NCBI RefSeq assembly: GCF_026168105.1
Contig: NZ_LBMW01000005.1
Span: 1 to 64,000, forward strand
From: Streptomyces hygroscopicus
GTDB lineage: Bacteria; Actinomycetota; Actinomycetes; Streptomycetales; Streptomycetaceae
DNA length: 64,000 nt
Direction of reading: 5' to 3'
The translations under genes were made by a program, and so were the position numbers. Below the pieces are notes generated by a model. The model was not told the DNA's origin. It made no database searches and saw only the letters and a list, made by a program, of their open reading frames with translations. This document shows positions 44,990-52,737 of this stretch, one piece after another. Position 1 is the first letter of the stretch. Each line of letters begins with the position of its first letter.

Positions 44990-46011
44990 CCGGCGTCCGG
45001 CTTGGCCTGGGCTGCGTCCTCGTCCGACCAGCGCAGTGCCAGCGCGGCGGCCTTGCGGGCGGCCTCGGCAACCGCCTCGGGGCCGCCCTTCGCCTGCGCG
45101 GCCGCATATCCGACGAGGAACGTCGTCAGCGGGGCCGCGGGGCGGGCGACGCCGTGCGCGGCGTCCCGGGCAAGATCGAGCAGAACGCCGGTGTCGACAT
45201 CCAGATCGATGCCCAGTTCGTCCTTGACTGCGGAAATCCATTCATCCAACACGTGCCCATGCTCCCTGATGCGTGAACGGGCGGCGGCGATGTCGTCCCA
45301 GGTGTCGCAGTCGAAGGACGCGACGGGGTCGGAGATACGGGTGATGCCGAGCCGCGCGACCAGCCGCCGCAGCGGGAGGCCGGTGAGACCCCGGCCAGGA
45401 GGACGCCGGGCGCCTCCCGCGAACTCGGGCTCGGGCCGGCTGAGTTCAGCCTGATGAGAGGTATGAGAGGTAGCGGTGTGCTCGGGCTGACCGAAGGCAA
45501 TGGTGTGCTCGCCCCGGCCGGAGGAACCGGCAGGCCCGGCGGCCAGGCCCTCGAGCCCACGGCGCAGGGCCTCGCTGCGATACGCGGCGACCAGGGGCTG
45601 GTCGCGGCCCTCGGGGTCGGTGAGCACGGCCCCTTCGGCGCCGCTCTGCCGCAGAGCGTCCAGCAGCCGTCGTACCGTCCCTTCTTCCAGGAACGGCAGA
45701 TCGGCGGAGAGCACGACGACGTACGCGGCCGACGTCTGCCGCAGGCCCGCGTCGAGCGCGGCGACAGGTCCGGCGCCGCGCGGCTCCTCGCGAGCCCAGA
45801 CCACGGGGCGCGCGGTGGGCCTGGGGTCGGCGACGACCACCGTGGTGGCCGCACCGGAGCAGGCCGCCAGTACACGGTCGAGCAGCGCCCGCCCGCCGAC
45901 CCGCACGCCGGGTTTGTCGATCCCTCCGAGCCGTCGCGCCGCACCTCCGGCGAGCACGACGGCGTCGTACACATCGGCGCCGGTGACGCCCGGGGACTGG
46001 TACGCGGTCAT
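44986..46011 (-). CDS. MobA-like nucleotidyltransferase fused to DUF6457
   Basis: A 341-residue fusion. Residues about 12-250 are a MobA-like NTP transferase with VVLAGGAARRLGGIDKP (the LAGG..R.G..DK motif), LSADLPFL and the C-terminal DCDTWDDI. They are interrupted by a low-complexity stretch near 175-215. Residues about 255-341 are DUF6457, with LDEWISAVKDELGIDLDVDTGVLLDLARDAAHGVARPAAPLTTFLVGYAA. MobA attaches GMP to the molybdenum cofactor; its coupling to moeA supports this. DUF6457 has no known function but recurs with molybdenum-cofactor genes. ATG 46011 may be leaderless (CATACT 7 bp upstream); ATG 46041 is an alternative. Confidence 0.88.
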   Translation of the reverse strand: MTAYQSPGVTGADVYDAVVLAGGAARRLGGIDKPGVRVGGRALLDRVLAACSGAATTVVVADPRPTARPVVWAREEPRGAGPVAALDAGLRQTSAAYVVVLSADLPFLEEGTVRRLLDALRQSGAEGAVLTDPEGRDQPLVAAYRSEALRRGLEGLAAGPAGSSGRGEHTIAFGQPEHTATSHTSHQAELSRPEPEFAGGARRPPGRGLTGLPLRRLVARLGITRISDPVASFDCDTWDDIAAARSRIREHGHVLDEWISAVKDELGIDLDVDTGVLLDLARDAAHGVARPAAPLTTFLVGYAAAQAKGGPEAVAEAARKAAALALRWSDEDAAQAKPDAG

Positions 46012-46114
46012 GCCCCCGAGTATGGGCACAGCGTCGATCATTGCCACCCCGCGCACGTCAGCCGGGCACGTGGGCCTTCTCACCCTGGTGCCGGGCTCCG
46101 GTCGCGCCCCCGGC

Positions 46115-47593
46115 TCAGAGGGTGCGCAGCAGCACCGCCGGCTGTTCCACGCAGTCCGCCACGTACCTCAGGAAGCCGCCCGCCGTGCCTCCGTCGCACA
46201 CCCGGTGGTCGAAGGTGAGCGAGAGCTGCACGACCTGCCGCACCGACAGCTCACCCTCGTGCACCCAGGGTTTGGGGACGATGCGGCCGACGCCGAGCAT
46301 GGCCGCCTCGGGGTGGTTGATGATCGGCGTGGAGCCGTCGACGCCGAACACCCCGTAGTTGTTCAGCGTGAAGGTCCCGCCGGTGAGCTCCCCGGGCGTG
46401 AGGGTGCCGGCGCGGGCGGCCTCGGTCAGCCGCGCGAACTCGGCGGTCAGCGACTCGGCGTCCCGTGTGTGCGCGTCCCGTACGACGGGGACGACGAGCC
46501 CCCGCTCGGTCTGCGCGGCGAACCCGAGGTGCACCTGGTCGAGCCGGACGACCTCCCGGGCCTCCGTGTCGACGGTGGAGTTGAGCTCCGGGTGACGGGC
46601 GAGCGCGGCGGTGCAGATACGGGCCAGCAGGGCCAGGAGAGAGACCTTGGTGCCTCCGGCCGCGTTCATGGCGGCCCGCGCGCGCATGAGCTCGGTGGCG
46701 TCGGCATCAACCCAGCAGGTGGCGTCGGGGATCTCGCGCCGGCTCCGGGACAGCTTGTCGGCGACGGCGCCACGGACGCCCTTGAGCGGGATGCGGGTGC
46801 CGGTGGTCCCTGCGCGCGCGGAGGTCACGGAGGAGGCGGCATCGAACCTGGCGGCGCCCGCTCCTCCCGGTGCCGCGGCTGTCGCGGCAGCGGCCGGAGC
46901 CGCCACGCCCGCCGCGGTGCCCGCCGACCCTCCATGGGCCGACGCGACCCTCAGGGCCCCCTCCACATCCGCTCGCAGGATCAGCCCGTCGGGACCTGAG
47001 CCCGCCAGCTGCCGCAGATCCACGCCGTTCTCGCGGGCAAGCCTGCGCACGAGCGGGGAGATCACGGGGATGGGGCCGTCGGGGCGCTCCGTGGCGCCGG
47101 GGCGGTGCGACCGGTCCAGGGCCACGGCTGCCGGGACTTCGGCGGCGGACCGCGGTGTCTCGCGGGCGGGCGCGGGGTCCGGGGCGGCCGATGCCTCCGC
47201 GCCGACGGGTTCGGCCGCCCGGGAGACTCCGGCCGTGGGCCGTGCGCCGGGCTGGGGCGGTCGTACCCTGCGGCGGCGGGCGGGAGCCGCCGACGTGCCG
47301 TACCCGACCAGCACGTTCCCGGACGACTCCTCGGCGGACTCCGCGGGAGTGCCGACGGCGACCGTCAACAGGGGTGCGCCGACGGGCAGTTCCGTGCCCT
47401 CATCGCCGAAGCGGGCCGTGACCACACCCCCGTAGGGGCACGGCACCTCCACCATCGCCTTCGCCGTCTCGACCTCGACGACCGGCTGGTCGACCGCGAC
47501 GACGTCCCCGACCTGTACCAGCCAGCGGACGATCTCCGCCTCGGTCAGCCCCTCCCCGAGGTCCGGCAGCCTGAACTCCAGCACCTGGGCCAT
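46115..47593 (-). CDS. bkdC1: Branched-chain 2-oxo acid dehydrogenase E2, copy 1
   Basis: A 492-residue E2 subunit. The lipoyl domain (about 3-80) carries the lipoylated lysine in EVETAKAMVE. An Ala/Pro/Arg-rich linker is followed by a peripheral-subunit-binding domain (about 185-215, ISPLVRRLARENGVDLRQLAG) and the catalytic domain (about 265-492) ending with FDHRVCDGG, in which the usual Leu/Val before Asp is Cys. ATG 47593 overlaps the bkdB1 stop (TGATG). It is the third gene of bkdA1B1C1 and differs clearly from bkdC2 in linker and length. Confidence 0.92.
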   Translation of the reverse strand: MAQVLEFRLPDLGEGLTEAEIVRWLVQVGDVVAVDQPVVEVETAKAMVEVPCPYGGVVTARFGDEGTELPVGAPLLTVAVGTPAESAEESSGNVLVGYGTSAAPARRRRVRPPQPGARPTAGVSRAAEPVGAEASAAPDPAPARETPRSAAEVPAAVALDRSHRPGATERPDGPIPVISPLVRRLARENGVDLRQLAGSGPDGLILRADVEGALRVASAHGGSAGTAAGVAAPAAAATAAAPGGAGAARFDAASSVTSARAGTTGTRIPLKGVRGAVADKLSRSRREIPDATCWVDADATELMRARAAMNAAGGTKVSLLALLARICTAALARHPELNSTVDTEAREVVRLDQVHLGFAAQTERGLVVPVVRDAHTRDAESLTAEFARLTEAARAGTLTPGELTGGTFTLNNYGVFGVDGSTPIINHPEAAMLGVGRIVPKPWVHEGELSVRQVVQLSLTFDHRVCDGGTAGGFLRYVADCVEQPAVLLRTL

Positions 47594-48597
47594 CAGCTCT
47601 CCGCCTCCCACTGCAGGCGCCCCACGGCGTCCAGGATCCGGTCGACACCCGGCAAATGGTGCCGCTCCAGCATCGGCGGCGGATACGGGATGTCGAACCC
47701 GGCCACCCGCAGCACCGGTGCCTCCAGGTAGTGGAAGCAGCGCTCGGTCACGCGCGCTGCGATCTCGCCACCCGGGCCGCCGAAGCCGTTCGACTCGTGC
47801 ACCACCACCGCCCGGCCCGTGCGGCGCACGGACGCGGTCACCGTCTCGTCGTCGAACGGCACCAGGGAGCGCAGGTCGACGACTTCCAGGTCCCAGCCCT
47901 CGGCACGCGCCGCCTCGGCCGCCTCCAGGCAGACGGGCACCGACGGGCCGTAGGTGATGAGCGTGGCACTTCGGCCAGGGCGCCGCACCACCGCACGGCC
48001 TATCGGTTCAACCGTCTCGGGCTCATCGGGGTTCCAGGAGTCCTTCGACCAGTACAGCCGCTTGGGCTCGAGGAAGACGACCGGGTCGTCGGACGCGATG
48101 GCGGCGCGCAGCAGTCCGTACGCGTCGGCGACCGTCGCGGGCATGACGACGTGCAGGCCCGGGGTTGCCATGTAGTACGCCTCGGAGGAGTCGCTGTGGT
48201 GCTCGACACCGCCGATGCCTCCCCCGTAGGGGACGCGGATCGTGAGCGGCAGCGGCATGGCGCCACGCGTGCGGTTGCGCATCCGCGCGACATGGCTCAC
48301 CAACTGCTCGAACGCGGGGTAGGCGAACGCGTCGAACTGCATCTCCACGACCGGCCTCAGGCCGTACATCGCCATGCCGACGGCCGTGCCGAGAATGCCC
48401 GCCTCGGCGAGCGGCGTGTCCGTGCAGCGGTCGTCGCCGAACTCCTTGGCGAGCCCGTCCGTGACCCGGAAGACACCGCCGAGCGTGCCGACGTCCTCGC
48501 CCATGACGTGCACGGACGGGTCGGCAGCCATGGCGTCGCGCAACGCGCGCGTGAGAGCCTGCGCCATGGTGGCCGGCTTGAGGGCAACGGTCGTCAT
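47593..48597 (-). CDS. bkdB1: Branched-chain 2-oxo acid dehydrogenase E1 beta, copy 1
   Basis: A 334-residue E1 beta subunit with HVMGEDVGTLGGVFRVTDGLAKEFGDDRCTDTPLAEAGI, IRVPYGGGIGGVEHHSDSSEAYY and FLEPKRLYW blocks. It is strongly similar to BkdB2 across the whole chain. ATG 48597 follows GGAAGGAG by 8 bp and overlaps the bkdA1 stop codon (ATGA); a start at MAQAL ten codons later is possible. It forms the alpha2beta2 decarboxylase with BkdA1. Confidence 0.93.
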   Translation of the reverse strand: MTTVALKPATMAQALTRALRDAMAADPSVHVMGEDVGTLGGVFRVTDGLAKEFGDDRCTDTPLAEAGILGTAVGMAMYGLRPVVEMQFDAFAYPAFEQLVSHVARMRNRTRGAMPLPLTIRVPYGGGIGGVEHHSDSSEAYYMATPGLHVVMPATVADAYGLLRAAIASDDPVVFLEPKRLYWSKDSWNPDEPETVEPIGRAVVRRPGRSATLITYGPSVPVCLEAAEAARAEGWDLEVVDLRSLVPFDDETVTASVRRTGRAVVVHESNGFGGPGGEIAARVTERCFHYLEAPVLRVAGFDIPYPPPMLERHHLPGVDRILDAVGRLQWEAES

Positions 48598-49739
48598 CGC
48601 CCGGCTCCTTCCGGTCCGTCGGCCTCCGCGTCCAGCTCGGCCCGCAACTGGTTCTCCTGCTCGAGGAGTTGGGTGGTGGGCCGGTCGTACACGTGGGCGA
48701 AGAGGTCCATCGGGTCGAGCACGGGGTCCTGGTTCATGCGCGCCCGCAGGTCCCCCGCCAGCGTCTCGGCGTCCTCGCGCGCGGCTCGTATCCCGTCCTC
48801 GTCGAGCAGCCCGCGCTCGGTCAGCTCCCGCTCCAGCAGCAGGATCGGGTCGTGGTCGCGCCAGGCCTCCACCTCGGCGTCGCCGCGGTAGCGGGTCGCG
48901 TCGTCGGCGTTCGTGTGGGCCTCGATCCGGTACGTCACTGCCTCGACGAGTGTGGGACCGCCACCCGCGCGCGCGTGCCGGACGGCTTCGGCGAGGACCT
49001 CGTGCACGGCCGCCGCGTCATTGCCGTCGACCAGGCGGCCCGGCATGCCGTAGCCGACGGCCTTGTGGGCCAGTGAGGGCGCGGCGGTCTGCTTGGCCAG
49101 CGGGACGGAGATCGCGAAGCCGTTGTTCTGGACGAAGAAGACGACGGGTGCCTGCCAGACCGCGGCGAAGTTCATGGCCTCGTGGAAGTCACCCTCGCTG
49201 GTGCCGCCGTCGCCGACCATCGCGAGCGCGACCACGTCGTCGCCCCTCAGGCGTGCGGCGTGAGCGAGGCCCACGGCATGCGGCAACTGGGTGGCGAGCG
49301 GGGTGCACAGGGGGGCCACCCGGTGCGTGTACGGGTCGTAACCGGTGTGCCAGTCGCCGCGCAGCAGGGTCAGGGCCTCGACCGGGTCGACGCCGCGGGC
49401 GACGGCGGCGAGCGTGTCGCGGTAGCTGGGGAAGAGCCAGTCGCGCTCCTGAAGGACGAGCGCGGCGGCGACCTGGCAGGCCTCCTGCCCGGTGCTGGAG
49501 GGGTAGACAGCCAGACGGCCCTGCTTGGTGAGCGTCGTCGCCTGCGCGTTGTACCGGCGGCCGCGCACCAGCTGGGCGTACAGCCGGCGCAGCAGCTCGG
49601 GATCGGCCTTGGCGGCCGCCTCGGTGCCGAGAACGCGGTACGGACGCTCGTCGGGCAGCAGCGGAGCGGGGTCGGTGCGGGGCTGCCAGGCGGGCGGCGG
49701 CGTAGGCCGGTAGGCACCTCGCTGCTCCATGACCGTCAT
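48594..49739 (-). CDS. bkdA1: Branched-chain 2-oxo acid dehydrogenase E1 alpha, copy 1
   Basis: A 381-residue E1 alpha subunit. The ThDP motif runs from GDGGTSEGD to NNGFAIS (about 177-212), and the loop RIEAHTNADDATRYRGD is near 275-290. ATG 49739 has GAGGAGG 7 bp upstream. Compared with BkdA2 the N-terminus is short and different. It is the first gene of bkdA1B1C1, whose products make the branched acyl-CoA primers for branched fatty acids and some polyketides. An ACCGA-N4-TCGGT operator lies 60 bp upstream, and bkdR is divergent. Confidence 0.93.
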   Translation of the reverse strand: MTVMEQRGAYRPTPPPAWQPRTDPAPLLPDERPYRVLGTEAAAKADPELLRRLYAQLVRGRRYNAQATTLTKQGRLAVYPSSTGQEACQVAAALVLQERDWLFPSYRDTLAAVARGVDPVEALTLLRGDWHTGYDPYTHRVAPLCTPLATQLPHAVGLAHAARLRGDDVVALAMVGDGGTSEGDFHEAMNFAAVWQAPVVFFVQNNGFAISVPLAKQTAAPSLAHKAVGYGMPGRLVDGNDAAAVHEVLAEAVRHARAGGGPTLVEAVTYRIEAHTNADDATRYRGDAEVEAWRDHDPILLLERELTERGLLDEDGIRAAREDAETLAGDLRARMNQDPVLDPMDLFAHVYDRPTTQLLEQENQLRAELDAEADGPEGAGR

Positions 49740-49798
49740 GACGGCACCTCCTCGTGGGAGCGGCTTCAGGCGCGCCACGGGAGTGATGCGCCTCACCT

Positions 49799-49812
49799 AC
49801 CGATTGTTCGGT
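49799..49812. promoter_or_regulatory. PaaR-type operator upstream of bkdA1
   Basis: ACCGATTGTTCGGT has perfect ACCGA/TCGGT arms and differs from the two paa-region sites only in the central four bases. It is 60 bp from the bkdA1 start and about 100 bp from the bkdR start. Confidence 0.6.
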
Positions 49813-49846
49813 CGACGGCACATTTTGGCTACAGGCGCCTCAAGGC

Positions 49847-49868
49847 TGTGGACAAACGGTTCTCCACA
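49847..49868. promoter_or_regulatory. Inverted TGTGGA/TCCACA dyad and DnaA-box 9-mer, bkd-bkdR region
   Basis: TGTGGACAA (49847-49855) is an exact DnaA box on the minus strand. It forms a dyad with TTCTCCACA (49860-49868). It may instead be an operator for BkdR. Confidence 0.4.
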
Positions 49869-49913
49869 ACCTGAGATGGACGCAGTACGTCCATGGTAGA
49901 GAGGCGGGGGCGC

Positions 49914-50462
49914 ATGGCACCTGAACAAATGGCCGAGCCGCAGGAGTCCGGTCCCGCTCCTCCCAGCTCTCCACTTCGTTCGAGCAGGGAGGTGCCTCCA
50001 TCGCCCCCATCGCCCCCACGCCCTCTCGACGCCATCGACCGGGACATCCTGCAGATGCTCCAGGCGGACGGCCGTGCCTCCATACGCTCGGTCGCCGAAC
50101 GGGTCCACGTCTCGCGCGCCAACGCCTACGCACGGATCAACCGGCTCATCGAGGACGGGGTGATCCGCGGATTCGGGGCGCGGGTGAACCACGAACGCGC
50201 CGGTCAGGGGACATCCGCGTACATCACGCTGAAGATCGTGCAGAACTCCTGGCGCACGGTCCGCGAGCAGCTGCGGGTGCTCCCCGGCGCCTCCCACATC
50301 GCCCTGGTGGGCGGCGACTTCGACGTGCTGCTTCTGGTGCACACGCCGGACAACAGGTCGCTGCGCGAGCTGGTCCTCACCCGGCTCCAGGCGATCCCCG
50401 AGGTGCTCAGCACGCGCACGTTGCTGGTGTTCGAGGAAGAGGACCTGGAGCCGGAGAGCTGA
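49914..50462 (+). CDS. bkdR: Lrp/AsnC-family regulator of the bkd operon
   Basis: A 182-residue Lrp/AsnC regulator. After a Pro/Ser-rich N-terminal extension of about 35 residues comes the winged HTH (LDAIDRDILQMLQADGRASIRSVAERVHVSRANAYARINRLIEDGVI, about 37-83) and a RAM ligand-binding domain (about 95-180, DVLLLVHTPDNRSLRELVL). ATG 49914 is chosen for GAGGCGGGGG just upstream; ATG 49893 in frame is an alternative. It is divergent from bkdA1B1C1. The position and family match the S. coelicolor BkdR described as a negative regulator of bkdA1B1C1. Confidence 0.9.
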   Translation: MAPEQMAEPQESGPAPPSSPLRSSREVPPSPPSPPRPLDAIDRDILQMLQADGRASIRSVAERVHVSRANAYARINRLIEDGVIRGFGARVNHERAGQGTSAYITLKIVQNSWRTVREQLRVLPGASHIALVGGDFDVLLLVHTPDNRSLRELVLTRLQAIPEVLSTRTLLVFEEEDLEPES

Positions 50463-50486
50463 CTCGACGGCGCGGGCGTCCCCGCC

Positions 50487-51077
50487 TCAGTGTTCCTGGC
50501 GCAGTCCCGAGAAGGCCACCTGCACGACCGCGTCGGCGACTTCCCGCTCGTCCATGCCGCGCCCGTCGGGCCGGTACCACTCCGCGATCGAGTTGATCAT
50601 CCCGAAGACGAGCCGTGTCGCGAGCCGAACCTCCACGTCACCGCGCACGTCCCCGTCGGCCGCCGCCGCCTTGAGCAGCTCGGCGACCCGGTGGTCGAAC
50701 TCGCGGCGCCGCTCCAGCGCCCACCGCTCGGTGTCGGTGTTGCCGCGCACCCGCAGCAGCAGCGTCACATAGGGCAGTTCGGCTATGAGCACCTCGACCA
50801 TGCGCCGTACGACGTGTTCCAGCCGCTCCACCGCACACCCCACGCGCGCGTGCTCCTCGTCCAGGATCCCGAAGAGACCGTCCAGCGCCCGGCTGACGGC
50901 ACGCCGCAGCAGCTCCTCCTTGCCCGCGACATGGTGGTAGATCGACGACTTGGAGATTCCGGCCGCCTTGGAGAGATGCTCCATGGACGTGCCGTCGTAG
51001 CCACGCTCGTTGAAGACCTGCACCGCCACCGAGAGCAGGCTCTCGGGGGTGTACGTGTCGCGCTTGACGGTCGTCAT
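50487..51077 (-). CDS. paaR: TetR-family regulator (PaaR-like)
   Basis: A 196-residue TetR repressor. The N-terminal HTH (about 8-55) reads LLSVAVQVFNERGYDGTSMEHLSKAAGISKSSIYHHVAGKEELL. A C-terminal helical ligand domain (about 60-196) follows. ATG 51077 follows GGGAGGGC and overlaps the stop of the 3-hydroxyacyl-CoA dehydrogenase gene (ATGA), so the two are one operon. The location in a paa cluster, and the ACCGNNCGNNCGGT-type sites upstream of the paaH-like gene, paaN and paaA, match PaaR of Corynebacterium glutamicum, which senses phenylacetyl-CoA. The symbol is assigned by analogy. Confidence 0.8.
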   Translation of the reverse strand: MTTVKRDTYTPESLLSVAVQVFNERGYDGTSMEHLSKAAGISKSSIYHHVAGKEELLRRAVSRALDGLFGILDEEHARVGCAVERLEHVVRRMVEVLIAELPYVTLLLRVRGNTDTERWALERRREFDHRVAELLKAAAADGDVRGDVEVRLATRLVFGMINSIAEWYRPDGRGMDEREVADAVVQVAFSGLRQEH

Positions 51078-52588
51078 GAGGTGCCCTCCCGCTTCTCGGA
51101 GGCGTACGCGTGGCGGTAGAGCGCGAGGGACGGCGCGTACCGTCCGGAGGGGTCGCGCAGATGCAGGTCGTCCAGAAGGCCGTAGGCCCAGGTGCGGCCG
51201 AGCACCCGGCTCCATTCGAAGGGGCCGCGGGGGTAGTTGACGCCCAGGCGCATCGCGGTGTCGATGTCCCCCTCGGTGGCCACGCCCTTGGCGACGGCGT
51301 CGTGCGCCAGGTCGACGATCCGGGCCACCGTACGGGCGACGATCATGCCGGGTACGTCCCCGATGACGCTGACGTCCTTGCCGAGCGCCTGGAAGAGCCC
51401 GGTGGCCTCGGCGAGTGTCCCCGGAGAGGTGTCCTGGGAGGCGGACAGGGCGATGCGGGTCGCCCTGCGGTAGTCGAGCGCAAGGTCGAAGTAGACGACG
51501 TCACGGAACTCCACGGAGGTCTGCCCGTCGGCGAGGACCAGCTGGCCGCCGCCGGGCAGCACCAGACGGGTGCCGTGGTCCTCCTCGTCCTCGCGGACGG
51601 GGATGCCCGCCTCGCGGATCAGCGGGAGCAACTCGGAGGCGGGACCCAGGTCGCCCTCGGCGACGACGTACGCGGGCGGCTGTGCCTTCTCCGCGGTGTG
51701 CGGCTCGGGCCGCTCGGCACCGTCGCCGTACTCGTACCAGCCCTGTCCGCTCTTGCGGCCGAGCCGGCCCGACTCGACCAGACGGCGCTGGGCCAGCGAG
51801 GGCGTGAAGCGCACGTCCTGGAAGAAGGACTCCCAGACCGAGCGGGTGACGGATTCGTTGACGTCCTGCCCGATGAGGTCGGTCAGCTCGAAGGCGCCCA
51901 TCCTGAACCCGCCCGACTCGCGCAGCACCGCGTCGATGGTGACGGGGTCGGCGGCCTGCGCCTCGTACACCGCGAACGCCTCGGCGTAGAAGGGCCGCGC
52001 GATGCGGTTGACGATGAAGCCGGGGGTGTCGGCGCAGGCGACCGGCGTCTTGCCCCAGGCACGCGCCGTCTCGTACGCGCGCGTGGCCGAAGTGACGTCG
52101 GTGGCGAACCCGGAGACGACCTCCACGAGCGGCATCAGCGGCGCGGGGTTGAAGAAGTGCAGGCCGACGAAACGGCCGGCGTTGCGCAGGGCGCCGCCGA
52201 TGGCGGTCACGGACAGGGACGAGGTGTTGGTGGCGAGCAGGCAGTCGTCGTCGACGACGGCCTCGAGCTCCCGCAGTAGCTGCTGCTTGACCTCGAGGCG
52301 CTCGAGGACCGCCTCGACGACGAGCGAGCAGTCCGCGAGTCCGGCCAGGCTCTCGGCCGGCTGGAGGCGCGCGCGGGCCGCGTCCCGCTCGGCCCCGGTG
52401 AGCCGGTCCTTCTCCACGAGCCGGTCGAGGCGGGCACCGATCGCGGCGGCCGCCTCGTGGGCCCGGCCGGGAACGGCGTCGTACAGCCGCACGGGGTGGC
52501 CCGCGACCAGCGCGACCTGGGCGATGCCCTGGCCCATGGTGCCGGTGCCCACGACGGCCACGGGGCTGCTGAGGTCGAGTGCTGTCAT
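51074..52588 (-). CDS. paaH: 3-hydroxyacyl-CoA dehydrogenase (PaaH-like)
   Basis: A 504-residue NAD-dependent dehydrogenase. The Rossmann motif VVGTGTMGQGIAQVA (about 10-24) starts the NAD domain. HFFNPAPLMPLVEVV (about 142-156) contains the catalytic His. A first HCDH helical domain (about 185-280) and a second one after about 385 (GMIVARTVARIVDLAHDAV, LGVNYPRGPFEWSRVLG) follow. This double-domain form is typical of PaaH/PaaC enzymes that oxidise 3-hydroxyadipyl-CoA in phenylacetate catabolism. The middle region (about 290-385) is less conserved. The stop overlaps the TetR start. It is divergent from paaN with an operator between. Confidence 0.88.
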   Translation of the reverse strand: MTALDLSSPVAVVGTGTMGQGIAQVALVAGHPVRLYDAVPGRAHEAAAAIGARLDRLVEKDRLTGAERDAARARLQPAESLAGLADCSLVVEAVLERLEVKQQLLRELEAVVDDDCLLATNTSSLSVTAIGGALRNAGRFVGLHFFNPAPLMPLVEVVSGFATDVTSATRAYETARAWGKTPVACADTPGFIVNRIARPFYAEAFAVYEAQAADPVTIDAVLRESGGFRMGAFELTDLIGQDVNESVTRSVWESFFQDVRFTPSLAQRRLVESGRLGRKSGQGWYEYGDGAERPEPHTAEKAQPPAYVVAEGDLGPASELLPLIREAGIPVREDEEDHGTRLVLPGGGQLVLADGQTSVEFRDVVYFDLALDYRRATRIALSASQDTSPGTLAEATGLFQALGKDVSVIGDVPGMIVARTVARIVDLAHDAVAKGVATEGDIDTAMRLGVNYPRGPFEWSRVLGRTWAYGLLDDLHLRDPSGRYAPSLALYRHAYASEKREGTS

Positions 52589-52644
52589 GTGCGCGATCCT
52601 CCCGCACGGGGTTTTCCACAGATGCGGCGGACCCCCTTGTCCCG

Positions 52645-52658
52645 ACCGATCGTTCGGT
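52645..52658. promoter_or_regulatory. PaaR-type operator between the paaH-like gene and paaN
   Basis: ACCGATCGTTCGGT, with perfect ACCGA/TCGGT arms. It is 57 bp from the dehydrogenase start and 80 bp before the paaN start, so it can control both directions. A TTTTCCACA DnaA-like 9-mer (52612-52620) is next to it. Confidence 0.7.
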
Positions 52659-52737
52659 TACTCTAACTCTGTCCGGCTGTTCCTGCCCAGGTCACGAGCT
52701 CAAGGAAGAGCTCACAAGACGAGGAGGTTGGTCCCGC

